Both the position numbers and the translations under genes were made by a program. A stretch of DNA of 64,000 bases from Gymnogyps californianus. Taxonomy: Eukaryota; Chordata; Aves; Accipitriformes; Cathartidae. Every line of letters begins with the position of its first letter. Position 1 is the stretch's first letter. Below are positions 35,510-48,300 of this stretch, in pieces. Under the pieces are notes generated by a model that did not search any database, was not told the DNA's origin, and saw nothing but the letters and a program-made list of their open reading frames with translations. The stretch is taken from contig NC_059476.1 in NCBI RefSeq assembly GCF_018139145.2, positions 6,609,501 to 6,673,500 of the forward strand, given 5' to 3'.

Positions 35510-37283
35510 ATACAGTGGACATCCTTGTTAATTGGACCCAAGGGCCCAAATGTGATTTACCATTGAATCACTGCCTGTTTTCTGCTCTGCCAGCACAGCT
35601 TTTGTTTCATCTTCCTGGCTCTGAAAGCTCCAAGTTTCACCGCAACAAAAATCTTCTCGCGTGCAGAGCTTGAGGTGACCATATTTTGACATCTAAGCGC
35701 ACCAGACTAGGCTTGTGTAGCTTACTTTATATAGAACATGATTTCTATCCAAAAATCTTACCAATAATTTTTACTTTTAGAACATTTTTGCTAAGATATT
35801 GAGTTTAGGAAGAAAAGTTTCAGACGTGCTTGGTTTGTCATATGAAGTATTCTCAAACCCATTTGCTCTTCTTTGAAATCTGCCTGCACATACGATATAA
35901 GAAAGAACACCACTGCCATTTATGATTTATTTCACAGTATGCTCCCCAACTTTTTACTGTTCCACAAGCAAGTTTTGGAAATCTGCATGCAAGTAAGCTA
36001 CGGTGTTAGCTCCAAGAGCAGAGGAAGCACATAATGTGAATTGGACAAAGAATGTGTTTCTCCTGAGCGAAAGGAATTAACAGCCCTCTCTACACCATAT
36101 CCATCAGTCTTGAACTGTTTTATATATATATATATATATGTATATATGCCCAGAAGCCCAAAGAGGAAGTAAAAATACAGCAGAAAGCAAAAAAAAGTTT
36201 AGGCCTACATTCGGAAAGTTTGGAAGCCAAAAGCTACAAAATCCAGACTGGTCAGCTGATTTGAAACTAAGATATGGGGAAAAGAGAAAAGAAGGAAATA
36301 AGACATTCACTTCTTCTAACCCAGGCGAAAGTTTTGCAGAGCACCACCAGAATATGCAATAGCCCGTGTGGGTTCAACTGTCATGTGACGGAGGCAACTT
36401 CATTCCCTCCCCCATAAACCCAAAGCTTCTCTCAAAGAAAAGAAGCTTTTGTTTTTCCTCTGGAAAACAATTTCTGAAGATATGGGTTTAGATATTATGG
36501 AGCAAAATAGGATTAAAATCTCTGTTTGTGAGACTACGTCTGCTCTGATGTTCTCTAATCAGCCTCCAGAGTTCTTTCAGTGACTGAAAAGTGTTTAAGT
36601 AGTTATGATAGTAAAGCAGCCATAGACAGACAGAAGAAACAGCTGCTCCTGTTGGCACACTTCATGGCAAGCGTGCTATAGGATGACTATTTTGCACCGG
36701 GGATATAGAGAAGCATTTGTATTTTCAATGGGTAGAAGCTGGCCATTTTCTGCCACTTTGCACAACGCTGTGAGTTAGTCCTGTATTTCTCCATGTCCTT
36801 TCTTTTCATTGCAAAACAGGGAAATTGCTTACTCATGGGCAGTAAGGTAAGAGTTCAGTTAATGTACTGCATGAAGGGTGCAGGTAGATTTTATATATGA
36901 TGAAAATGAGGCCTATTTTCAACTTCTTCCTGCTTATTTATTCATGAGGATAATAGACAGCAAAGCAGCAGCATATTGCAGTTAGCAGTAAAGTATAATT
37001 CCTTCAGACAAGAACAATTATAAGATAGACCAACAGTGAGGCTCTGTAGTCTGCTACCACTGCAATGTACATAGAATCAAGGGGAAAGTAAATTAAAAGC
37101 TTGAGTGCTCTGCTTCCCAAGGCATTCCCTGCAGCTGAGAACAAAAAAGAAAATCTTATATTGCTTGACACTAGGTAGAAGCTTTTTTTACAAAAAAATA
37201 TGATCTTGTTCTTCTCCTTTTTCCTTCTAAGCAGTCCTTACTGCCTAGCACATTAAATACAACGGACCACAGCTCATACTTAC
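35510..37283. other. Unique AT-rich DNA with TA microsatellite
   Basis: A (TA)n run occupies 36119-36147. A 27-bp segment at 36820-36846 has a strong acceptor (tcttttcattgcaaaacag) and a gtaaga donor, the layout of a microexon, but there is no other support. Confidence 0.45.
36119..36147. repeat. (TA)n microsatellite
   Basis: An almost pure TA run with one G interruption. Confidence 0.9.
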
Positions 37284-37328
37284 AGCCTCAATCCTCCCTC
37301 CCCTGCACACCGCAGCAGCACCTCGGTG
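37284..37328 (-). CDS. Candidate upstream exon of the - strand model
   Basis: On the - strand, acceptor cttgttgtctatacaacatcag and donor GAGGCT/gtaagtatg enclose 45 bp. The segment is GC-rich (about 65%) in an AT-rich setting. One frame finishes a codon with one base, encodes TEVLLRCAGEGGLR and leaves two bases. These two bases pair with the single base that opens the exon at 33477. A second frame is also open throughout (HRGAAAVCRGGRIEA). No further upstream exon with matching phase was found. Confidence 0.24.
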
Positions 37329-40300
37329 CTGATGTTGTATAGACAACAAGGGAAGAGAGAGAACAGAGATAAGAAAAACTCCCAGCTTTAGACAGCAGCG
37401 CTGGCGTTGTTATGTAGTGCATGCCTGAAGGAGAGCCTGGAGTGAGACTTGAGAGAGCTGAGACTAGCAGGTTACACGATCCAGTCCTCATGAACAGCAT
37501 GAGTCACACCCTCGTTTGCTGTGAAATGTTACCAAGTCCCAGTAGGACCATCTACTCTTTCCAGTTGTTTTTTTTTTTCCTAGGTCAGAGTCAAAACAAT
37601 TCAGATTTGATTACTTCTGAAATTAAAATCCTACTTTCTGTGTGAAGACTTGTTAAAACTGCTGTTTCAATTGATGTCAGAGTAACATTTTGCAAGCCTA
37701 CGTGAACAGTGTTCCCAACTTGATATTACCAGCTCAGATTTGCACACTTCACTATCTAGTTTTTCATTTAATTCTAGCTAGTGGAACAATTTCTTCTATT
37801 ACCATGATTGTTTTATAATTGCCATCAGTTGACTGAGTTTAAAGTAACCTACATGATGAAGCCACAGGGGCATGTGTTGATTCTCTATTCACTGACAGAG
37901 GTAGAAACAGGAGTTTCTACTCAACCTGAGCATGAATCAGGCAGATGAAAAGGCGAGTGCTGACTGTTTGGACAAACGTATTGAAACCTGCCATGTCACA
38001 GCATGGTGCCCATGGGACAGGGTTTGCAGAAGATCACTGTGAGAAGGTCTTGGATCTTCGCATACAGTTAGACATATAGGTGGCATCACAACCCTGAGTG
38101 CAAAGACAGAGAACAACGGAGGGGATTTGGTTCAGGAAAGGTAACCAGCCTCATATTTTTCAAAAGGGAATGTGATGGAATAAGAAGATCCTTTGAATAG
38201 GACATAACTTCCAGTGGAGGACATTTGAGGATAAATATGTTTTGAAAACTGCAAGGGCTCATTTGGATGGTAATGGGAAGGGTAACAGAGTACAACTGTT
38301 CCTCATGCAGAACTCTCACCGCATTACTCAAGAGCTAGGTTGGTACCTGGAGATACAAGGAAAGAGACAGATATTGTTGCTATTTAAATGCTCTGAGCAA
38401 TACGTATAGGACAGAATATAGAGAACATTGCTGAACCTGGGGAACAACTTAGGTTACTTGAAATTTAGAGCTGCTTTGGGGAAGCTCAGCATTGTGCTAA
38501 GTTATAGCAGCTGCTTCAGAGCGATTTTACTAGCAAAGGATGCCCAAGTGCATGTTATTCCTAATCCACACTTACCTTTTCTGCACTTTGTTCCTCCCAT
38601 CCTATTTCTCATCCTCTCTCCTCTTATCTTTACTGTTCTGGAGATTGTGTAGGGAGCTGGTATGAGCCATTACAGAGGCAACAAGATGCCCTGGGGCCCT
38701 GATGTGCTGGTAGTTTCAGACTAGAAATCTGGGATAGGGTGTAGCTCCCTTGCCAGAGAGCTCTCTCTCATCATAAGCACTAAACTGACGCAGTCATTTC
38801 TCTCAGGCAACGGATCTATTGCTGTTCTGTTCTCTGAATATGTACTTCAGAAAAATCATGTGTTCCTGTCATACCCAGAACTCAACGTGTTTGCTAAGTA
38901 TTTGCTCTGCAGTAAAACATCTATTTGCACATTCCTTGGGTTAGGTCCGGAACAAACATTTTAAGAGACATGAAGGAGCATCAGCAGAACAATATACTTG
39001 CTGCCACCTACAGAAAGCAAGATGAGCCTAGTAATGAGACTGGAAGCACATAGACAGAAAATAACTCAGGGCTAAGGACAGAAACCTTCAGAGCACTGGC
39101 AATACCACACAGCCAACTTGGATAAAATATTGAGAAATATATGATTGGCTCAAGAGATAATAACACACACAGTAGCCCAGAGCTAAAGAGTTATGAAAAT
39201 TCATACGATGAAACTGGCCACATTGTAAGATGTTGTATTTGTAGAGTAGCTGTATCGCACAGGGAAGGAATTTTCAGTAATGAAACCCTCACGCCTGCTT
39301 CAAAGGATCTTAAAAGTTATTTTAAAACACATAGCAATGCTTGTTCATTTAAACACAGCATGGTTTCTTAAATTCAGGTAGATTTGTAAGGCACCAGATA
39401 CATATTGCACATTTGATGCAGCACAATACTGTGAAGGATCTTTGAGATAAATGGAAGATTAGCAACAGATTTTTTAACTAAGAAAAAAATAGACACTACC
39501 AGAAACGTCCATAAAACCAAATAAACAGCAGAAGGTTTTGAAGTGCAGAGCACATGCACTAATGTGCATACAGAAGGTACAGCTCTGAGGAAAACACTGA
39601 AGAGGCGTGAGGAGCGAGACTGAAAAACAAGCAAGCAGAGATGAAATATGAGGGTTTGCTGCTTTTCATAAATATCTGCAATACATCAGTACAGACAGCA
39701 CTGGACAAACAATCCAACAGGACTTCCTACAAACAACCTGCTCTGAAATCTGAAAAAATTTGAAGTCACATTAATGAATTTGGGCTGATCAAAACCAAAA
39801 AGAAATTGGAATAAAGCTCTGAGGATCAAATACCAACAGAATTTTGAAAAGAGGCAGTGAAGTAAATTTGAAGTTATTCTTAACGGGTCATGAGAATAGT
39901 GCAGAACTTTACACAGGGACGCACATGTTGGTTTTGACACGTGTCGTACAAGAAAGGTAGATTTTTTTTTTCCTCATGTTCAGCTGTGAACTCTATGTAG
40001 AACAGCCATCTTAAGGGCCCCATTTATCAGAGTTCAGTTCCCAAAGAGTTTAGATCCCATAAATAAAACCAGTTTTTTTCCAGGGCTGATAGAAACATTT
40101 CCAGTAAGTGATTTTCTCACCAAAATGTTTTTTCTTCTAATGCTGCATGGCTTCTAGACATACATTGGTTTTACCACAGGTTTTTTCTCAGGAGGATTTT
40201 TCTGACCTAGAATGGATTTTCTTATCAGAATAAGTTGCAAAGAAAAGAAGTACCACAGCTGATTTCAGAAAACACAACTGTTCTGGAGGGGAGGATGGAG

Positions 40301-40936
40301 ATGCTGAAGTTAAGAGTTAGCAGATCAGTGGAACAGTATATAACTATTTGCCCAAAGGGAGAAACAACAAATTGGAGCTGGGAGCTGGCAGTGGCAGAGT
40401 CTGTTCAGGTTTACAACACATCACACATACTAAGGGCTTTTTTCCAGACAGGGTAAGATCAAAGCGTCCCCAAAATTTAGCAGGCAAAGATCATGAAGGT
40501 TGATTTCCCAAACGAGCAGCTGGCTATTTGACCATTCTGGAATAAATATGGAAAATATTTCCCTACTTTTTGTGGAATATTTTGAGAAGTCTCATTTACA
40601 CTGGAAATAGAAACTAAAATAAGTTTCAAAGTCCTGAGAGGTACAATTTAACTATGGCCTCCAAGCTTTTGAAAATCTCTGTCTTGGAGCGCGGCTGTGG
40701 TTCAGGGGGGCTCTGCGAGGCAATACTTCAGGCTTTGGCACAGGAGAGAATCATGCAGCACAATTTAATTTCAAATTAATTAGACTTGGACTGAACACAG
40801 TAAGAGAATCTGAAGTCTGGACATAGTACCAGCAATAGATGACAAAAAGAGCATTTAGTTGTTTCCTAATGAATACTAAATACAGGAAATATAATAGTTT
40901 GAGTGAAAGACGGCATCTTAAGAAGAAGCAGATTAA
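37329..40936. other. Unique DNA, no clear feature
   Basis: No repeat family or credible exon is present. A - strand segment near 38573 has a good gtaagtg donor but a weak acceptor. Confidence 0.5.
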
Positions 40937-40978
40937 TTATACTTACTAATTTATACTTACTAATTTATACCTACTATA
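40937..40978. repeat. 14-bp tandem repeat x 3
   Basis: The unit ttatacttactaat is present twice exactly and once with changes. It is followed by an AT-rich run to 41006 containing a repeated tatattaaatata word. Confidence 0.85.
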
Positions 40979-41179
40979 TTAAATATATATTATATTAAAT
41001 ATATTTCGTATATTGCCCTGGCTTACAGATAACTACGTTTTTCCCTGACTGAGATACACTTGTACTGATTGTAGAAGAAAGGATTGGAAGAACATCTTGA
41101 AGATGCTAAGGGATTTTCCTTCTGTTTCCCATTAATTTCTTTTTCCAATAGAAGATATGAAAAAATTACAGGGCTTGGG

Positions 41180-41205
41180 CTGAAATAAGTTTGCACTTAT
41201 TTCAG
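41180..41205. repeat. Perfect 11-bp hairpin
   Basis: The arm ctgaaataagt (41180-41190), loop ttgc and exact reverse complement (41195-41205). Its role is unknown. Confidence 0.75.
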
Positions 41206-41513
41206 AAATTACGTCATTTTCTTTGCTTTTCTCTTTTTTTTCCTTTTCCTTGCACCTTACTGAGTTTTTTGGATAAACAATACTTTGCATGAAAAACAGG
41301 AGAAATTGATAGTTATTACCAGTTAATAAGAAAAATCCTACTCTCCCTCATTATCTCCTCATAAGAAATAGCCTGTAAACAGCTTTTACTGCAACCAAGA
41401 AAGACGGTTTAACAAATCTGTGGTTTGGGGCTTTTCTTCCTGCAGGAAATGACTCTGTTCCAATAACAAAGTACTGACTAGAACATGAACCCGTCATCCA
41501 CAAAATATACTTA

Positions 41514-41540
41514 GATCAGAAAAGTGTTATTTTTCTGATC
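41514..41540. repeat. Perfect 10-bp hairpin
   Basis: The arm gatcagaaaa (41514-41523), a 7-base loop and exact reverse complement ttttctgatc (41531-41540). Confidence 0.75.
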
Positions 41541-44500
41541 TTTAATAGGTTTTATTATCAGCTTTTCGTAGCTTGAAAAAACTTATTTTCTTTGTATAGC
41601 ATTTTTAATAAATGTATTTTACAGCAATACCTAGTCAATGCGCAAGCTGCAAAATCCACGGATTACAAAAATAAGGGCACTTGAAACAATCATCTGCCTC
41701 CTTTCACAGACTAGAGCCACATTTCATCATTTTAATTCCTCAGAATTTCAAAGAACCTCCGCAAGAAGATGGCCTTCAAAAGGAGCTTTTGAACTCCCCC
41801 CGCTGCAGAACTCTGCTCCAGAAGGAGCCCTGACTGATGTCAGACACCACCTGCGCGCTTCAAATTGTCGGGCCTAGGAGGCAAAGGAAGAGAAAGGCCT
41901 GTTCACCGGGAAATAACTGTTGAACTAAAACATTAAACCAAGATAAAAAATTTTGATAAAGCGGAGTTTGTTTCAGTGAGCCTGGAATTTCACACTAAGA
42001 AGAGACACATTTCAGCTCAAGGGCTTAGCTGAGTTATAAACAATCTGTCCAAGTTGGGTTTGTTTGGAAAATGTTTTGTTAAAGCAAATTGTATTTACCT
42101 GATCCCTTTCTGTTGACTTAAAATCTATGAGTACAAACACTTATTTTGCTGAATACAGGAGGTCCAAGAAACACAAGCCAGTTTTCTTGTTTGCGATTCC
42201 AACCATAATTTTCTTCCAAAAATTCTCTAAAAAACAAATTCCATCTGTTGATTTTCTCCTAAGGCCATGATAAAGATTGAGTTTCTCATTATTCCTCTGG
42301 TTGCTTTCTACTTGTATTTTTGCTTCTTTTATTTTTCTCCACTTACTACTGAAACCTGTTCCATTGAGGGGTGGAGGCGGAGGGTGGGAAGGAAAGAGGA
42401 GATTGCAAACTACTAAATTCCAATCCCAGCATTTACATGATGACAAGTCCTTGGCCTTTTTCATCTATCACTAAGGAATAACCTATTTAATTGTTCGTTA
42501 CTTTAGTGTAAATGACAGAGACCTAGTGTGTGCATCATCTTTAATAAGATTTGTGGTTACCCATAGATCAAAAAATATACATGCTGGAGGCCATCTAAAC
42601 TCCAGCCTAACATATTAAAAAAAGATTTATATGGCCCTCGGACATCCCTGTGGAACACAATAAGACTGATGGGACTTGTGCCTAGATAACACCAGATTAT
42701 GACAATAATATATTAGTAGGATATAGTAAGAACAAGTCAGCAGGAACAAGTAACTGCAACATTCAGTGAGCAGCAATGTGAAATTCATCACAGTGGTGAT
42801 TATTTATATTGCAGTATCAAAGCAACAACACTATGATTAAAGTCCTGTTATGGAATTCAAACTTAATAAGAGCTTTAACCTTTAGTTTGTTGGAAAAAAA
42901 TACCATTGAAATGGCAAAAAGTCAAAACATAGAATATGAACTTTGAGCTGTATTTGAAATTGTATTTTTATGGTGGTTTGATGAAAAATTTATTAACACA
43001 TCAAGTATTATAAAATCTTTTGAATCTTTTAAAATCTTTTTTGGCATTTTTCTTTGTGTTCATTAAAGATGGTTTTGTACAAGTCTGTGCAGGAAATCAA
43101 AACCGTTTTGAGACATCAGCAAAGCCTGGCTCCATGGAGGTTTATTTCTTTAACAGTAGTTATCCATCATCAGCTGTGTTTTCAGTGCATTTTAGTCTTA
43201 TTGTGAGCGTCTCATACCATCATTTTAATTTCAGAGAGTTTAGTTGTGTTAAGACAAAATAATTTCACAAATGCATGGAATATTGTGACAGTCAGCCCTG
43301 TCAATGAAATTGCTACCTAAGAACAGAAGAATGATATTAAAGGTGTATAACAAAGAACAAGTTTCTGAACGTAGGTACCTTCTACAGAGGGAAATGAAAG
43401 CATTGCTGATCCCCATTATAGGCAATACAAACAGGAAGACATGCACAAATCTTTCCTTCTTAGCCTTTATTTGTATACATTTAAGCATAGAAATGCTCAG
43501 AAATTTTTCAGTATATAGGAACATGATGCCCTAATGTTAACTGTAATTAAATAGAGATTTTGATAGTTAATTGTAATTTGGGCTACCACAATGGGCCAGA
43601 AACTTGATCCCTAGTTTCTGCAATCTAATCAAATGGCACTTGGTAAAGCTAATAGTGCAGTGACATGTCTGGAAATGACAGGGAAATGATGGAGATGGTG
43701 GAAATTTTGAAATGATGCAGGGTCCCAGTTTCAGCCAATGTGGAACTGAGTGCTGTTCTGTTTTTTGCACAACCCTACCTTTAATGTCCTTCATGATTAA
43801 CAAAAGGGCTTCTGCATTTGATGTCTCTCAGCAGAGAAGAGAGACTCAAATCTCTTTGAATAAAGAGAAGAATAGCTTCTTTCTATTAAATATAGTCCCA
43901 AAACAGGAGTAGGTGTTAAGGAGGAGAACACTGTGACATTGTGACATTCAATAGCATGACATTGAATTGAGGCAGCATGATGAGATACAGCCCACATACA
44001 CTGGTCATTGCCACTTTCAGAAATGACAGTAGAAAAAGATTTCTAAGATGTATTTTCATCTCTCACACTCAATAGAGAACAGTGATCTCGACACCCACAT
44101 GCCTGACACAGTGCTGGGCGATGAGTTGAAGAGACGACAATGAAATAACATTATCTCACATTGAGAAAATAGAATTACTTTTGAAAATGTCATGATTTGA
44201 AACAACTATACGTTGATTTCTTTATTACCATGAAACCATGCCTCCACATTTTGTAAATCAAATTAAAAGTGCTACAGTGGAGATTGCTTTTAATTAGAAC
44301 TTACTAATAATTTTAGACCCTGGGTCAAATAAAATAATTTTTTAACAAAATATTCATAAGACCTAAATATGCTTTGCTGTAGCTTTTGCTTCTGTGGTCG
44401 TTTACATCTTTTTCTCAAAATAAGCAAAAAGGTAGTTATTATAAACTAAATGTGGATTTTATGGTCCAAAAGGATGGGGAGAACCCGTTGACTTGCACTG

Positions 44501-44778
44501 TCCTAGGACAAGGCAAGTTGAGAACCATTTCTCTCAAAATGTTCTTCAAGAATAAAGTCATTATAAGCTGTTTCCCCCTTCGCATTTGCTCAGCTGTCGT
44601 GTCCTGGCATACCGAAAATGTCAGGCCTCAGCCTGCCCTACAGCTTTGCTCACTAATCTGCCAACAGCGTATGTGGAAGGAAGAGCTGCAACCTTACAGA
44701 AGTCCTCTATGCCATAGTATAGTGGTCTGCACGTCTTTCACCCCTGCACCCCAGTTTGTTTTGGAGGTCAAGTAGGGT
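41541..44778. other. Unique AT-rich DNA
   Basis: No gene or repeat is recognised. The 129-codon + frame at 44386-44775 has no coding signature and abuts the LTR. Confidence 0.5.
44774..44778. repeat. Target-site duplication, left copy (AGGGT)
   Basis: AGGGT directly precedes the TG of the LTR and is repeated exactly at 45322-45326 after its terminal CA. Confidence 0.85.
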
Positions 44779-45321
44779 TGTCCTGGTTTCGGCTGGCATA
44801 GAGTTAATTTTCTTCCTAGTAGCTGGTACAGTGCTGTGTTTTGGATTTAGGATGAGAATAATGTTGATAACACGCTGATGTTTTAGTCGTTTGCTGAGTC
44901 AAGGACTTTTCAGCTTCTCATACTGCCCTGCCAGCAAGGAGGCTGGGGGTGCACGAGAAGCTGGGAGGGGACACAGCCAGGACAGCTGACCCAAACTGGC
45001 CAAAGGGATATTCCATACCATATGGCATCATGGTGAACAATAAAACTGGGGGGAGTTGGCTGAGGGGTGGCAGTCCGCTGCTTGGGGACTGGCTGGGCAT
45101 CAGTCAGCAACGGTGGTGAGCAATTGCATTGTGCATCGCTTGCTTTGTATATTCTTTTATTATTATTATTGTTATTTTCCCTTCCTTTCCTGTCCTATTA
45201 AACGGTCTTTATCTCAACACACGAGCTTTACCTTTTTTTCGATTCTCTCCCCCATCCCACTGCGGGGGAGTGAGCAAACGGCTGTGTGGTGTTTAGCTGC
45301 CTGCCGGGTTGAACCACAACA
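44779..45321 (+). mobile_element. Solo endogenous-retrovirus LTR
   Basis: A 543-bp element begins tgtcctggtttcggctggca and ends gggttgaaccacaaca, so it has the TG...CA termini of a retroviral LTR. It is flanked by a perfect 5-bp duplication (AGGGT). Internal landmarks are agttaattttcttcctagta, a promoter-like ggcatcatggtgaacaataa segment, a TTA-rich stretch and cctattaaacggtctttatc as a likely poly(A) region, then a C-rich stretch. No retroviral internal sequence is adjacent, so it is a solo LTR left by recombination between two LTRs. The 5-bp duplication fits ERVL-type (class III) insertions. The family is a common bird one; I do not name the subfamily. The near-complete structure and exact duplication imply a moderately recent insertion. 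Confidence 0.93.
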
Positions 45322-45326
45322 AGGGT
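45322..45326. repeat. Target-site duplication, right copy (AGGGT)
   Basis: Exact repeat of 44774-44778, on the other side of the LTR. Confidence 0.85.
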
Positions 45327-48300
45327 TCTTGCCCTTTCTTTCCCCTGTAACAAGAGCTCATTAACTGCTTGCTTTTAAGCAGTCATCTAGCACCTTTGTT
45401 GCTATCTGTATTATCACATTATCAGGGCTTGAATGATGCAGCTGAATCAGGTCCTTGGAGCTTGAATAGAGAGCTGGGACTTACAGTGTCTATGATGTTA
45501 ATATAATTTTCCCAGCTTCAATTAGGTTTTGATCTAATGCAGTTGTTTCAAAGTCTCTTTACAAAATTGAAGTCTTGGTGTTCTCTGCGGAAGGCATTAA
45601 TAGAAATAGGTTCAATCAAGTTTCAATATAAAGCTGTAGGCACTATTAGAGACATTTCTGGTGGCATAATGAGCTGTTCTGAAGCATTTGCTCTGGCTGG
45701 CCCTGTGAACGTCAGTGTTTTATTGTTCTCCTCAAATGCATTTGTAAATCCACTTTTTTCTTGGCCATGTTTCTATTTGCTAGTAACTCACCCTAATGGA
45801 ACAAGGTGACTTCTAGATGTATTTAAAAGCGGTTTGATTAAAACATTAGAAATACCTTCATAAAGCACAGAAGCTAGATATCCATTTTCCCCCTTAGAGC
45901 ATGCTTCGGTAAAATGGGCCCATGTCAAGAGACTAGGGGTAGGGACCTTTAATTACTGGTTAATCTTGGAAAATATGACGCAACCTTACCTATCACATCA
46001 CAACCTTAGAATGTTAATACAGTGCATACTTCAAAGCATTTGCAGACCTACGCTACCAGACATCAAACAAAAGGAAAAAAAAAAAAAAAAGACTTCTTTC
46101 AAACTTCAGGCAAGTAAAAGGTCTTGTATTCTCATTTTGTTTGAATATAGTTTGTAATAGTGCTAAGCATTTTATGCCGGGGCAACAGCCTTATACAGCA
46201 CTTGCTGTAGTCTCCCTGATTTCTTTCCTCTTGACTCAGGTTCATATTTGCAAGGCAGATACTTAAAGGACTGCTCATGTTTCCAAGCTATAAAATGGTG
46301 TCTGGTTTACAGCAAACATCCATCTTCCTTAAAAATGCTTTCCATTCTTCAGCAATATTCCCAATTACTAACTTAGGGCAAAGCTTTACGGCATTCTGGG
46401 TGCACTATAGAGCAGTGCTGCAAAATTATTTTCCTAAGAAGATGTCTTCCCATTAGTGATGTATTTACTATTGCCACTACATGCAATCAAGCCATCATTT
46501 ATATAAACCTTCCCTTGAAAAACTAGTGTTTGTATTCAGCATCTCTCAAGCTGTTACTGCTGTCACTGTGAAAATAACAAAATAAAAGTATTCTCTCTTA
46601 TTTGGCTAGGGATATGGAGAATGATGTCACAAGAGTAGGAGGGATGAATTCTAGGAGATGAATAGCCAAAAAGGCTTCAAAAACCTGCCTGGATTTGCCA
46701 AAAGGACAATCCACATGTATGCTTTACAGGAGAAACAAGGACCTAGAGGATGCCTCTGAGAGGGACAGTGTGCTCTGGGGCTGTTCTTGTGCTACCTAAA
46801 ATACTGAAGGCAGAGGTGCGGATCCACTTATAGTTTGTCCTCGTCCATCCACTTCTTGCCTCCCTGTTTAGTTAGAGAAGCGTTCGAAGAGGGTGCATGC
46901 ACTACCATGCTGCTGGTAACACTACAAACTCATGCCTGCACAGACACGTCCACCTCCCAGGAGTTCCAACCAACTTGGTCCTGCTTCAGGATCAGCTCTC
47001 TACTCACGTGACCTCTGAAACACTTATTTCACTGATTTAAAAAGAATAAAGGGTTTCTTTGCACCCAGTCTATTACAAAAAAGTTGCAAGAAACTGTGCA
47101 GATTTGGAAATTTCATCTGAAGAAGTATAAAGGCAGCTGAAGTAAAAAATTCCACATTTTGTCTCAACTTTCAACATTGCTTTCAAATATATTGCATTTT
47201 ACAGTCAACTAGTATTACTTTATTTATATCCTATTAAAAATGGTATTCAAATTTAAACATCTGCAAGGTGTTAAGCATTCTCAGCAAAATTCTCAGTAAG
47301 CTCAACTCCTACCAGCTACAGATGGAGAAGAGGGGGCTGAGAAGTACACTGCAAGAGTCATTCTTGAGTACATTTAAATTTAATTCCATTTTGATAGGTG
47401 TTGTGGTTTGAGGCCAGAAAATCACACTCCATATTTAGAAAGCTGACTCTTATAGCAGCTGAAAGTTACACTTCAGTCTCTCCTGAAGGTCCATATTTCT
47501 CAAGTACTTTGACACTGTGTCTAGTTAAGAAGGTCCACAGTATAAAATCCATCATAAAATCCATAAAGGCAGGACACCACAGTATAAAGCCTATTATCTT
47601 CTCCCTATAGGTTTGACTTGAAAGCAAAGCAGCTTTCAGCTTCTGGAATCTAATACTATCTTATGCCAGTTGGGTGGATTCTGCATGGGTAATGCTTTGT
47701 GGGTAATTAAGATTTATACAGAACATAGGTTGTTTCTCACTACAAGTTATTGCTTGGGGGTTTTATTGGCTGAATAATGATGTATTCCTGCTAGATTAAA
47801 TTGGGGGTTTAGCTAAAATAAAATGTAAAAATAGATATAAACTCTTCTTTAACATATTCTTGAAAAACCATGAGAGCCGTGTCTCAGAAAGAGTCCTGTA
47901 TAACTTAGTAAGCTACTAAATTAAAGGAAGAGTTGCTATATAACCTGAAAAACATATTTAAAAAAAAAAAAAGACCTTTTCCATTAACTCTGTTTAAACA
48001 GATAGGACCAAGCTAGCCCAATCTAAGACTAGAGCACATAGAATATTAACAATATGAGCAACTTCATTAGGAAGACACATGCGTTTGCACTTAATTGAAG
48101 CTGATTAAGACTGACAATTTTGTGAGTCACTCTAAACCATAAATCATAACTATACATATTCCTCTCTGTAGTATTTTAGCATTTACCAAGCATGGTATCA
48201 TGGTGGAAACTTTAACGTGCATTGTACAATACCTAGCACAACTGACTCCTGATCCCTGCATGGGGAAGAAGGTTGCACTCGTTAAAAAAATAATAGAACA

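Noticed and set aside
44386..44775. 129-codon + frame next to the LTR
   Set aside because: No homology, splice or codon-usage signal. Long frames of this size occur by chance in a 64-kb window.
45056..45364. 102-codon + frame in the solo LTR
   Set aside because: It lies in LTR regulatory sequence and is not a retroviral gene.
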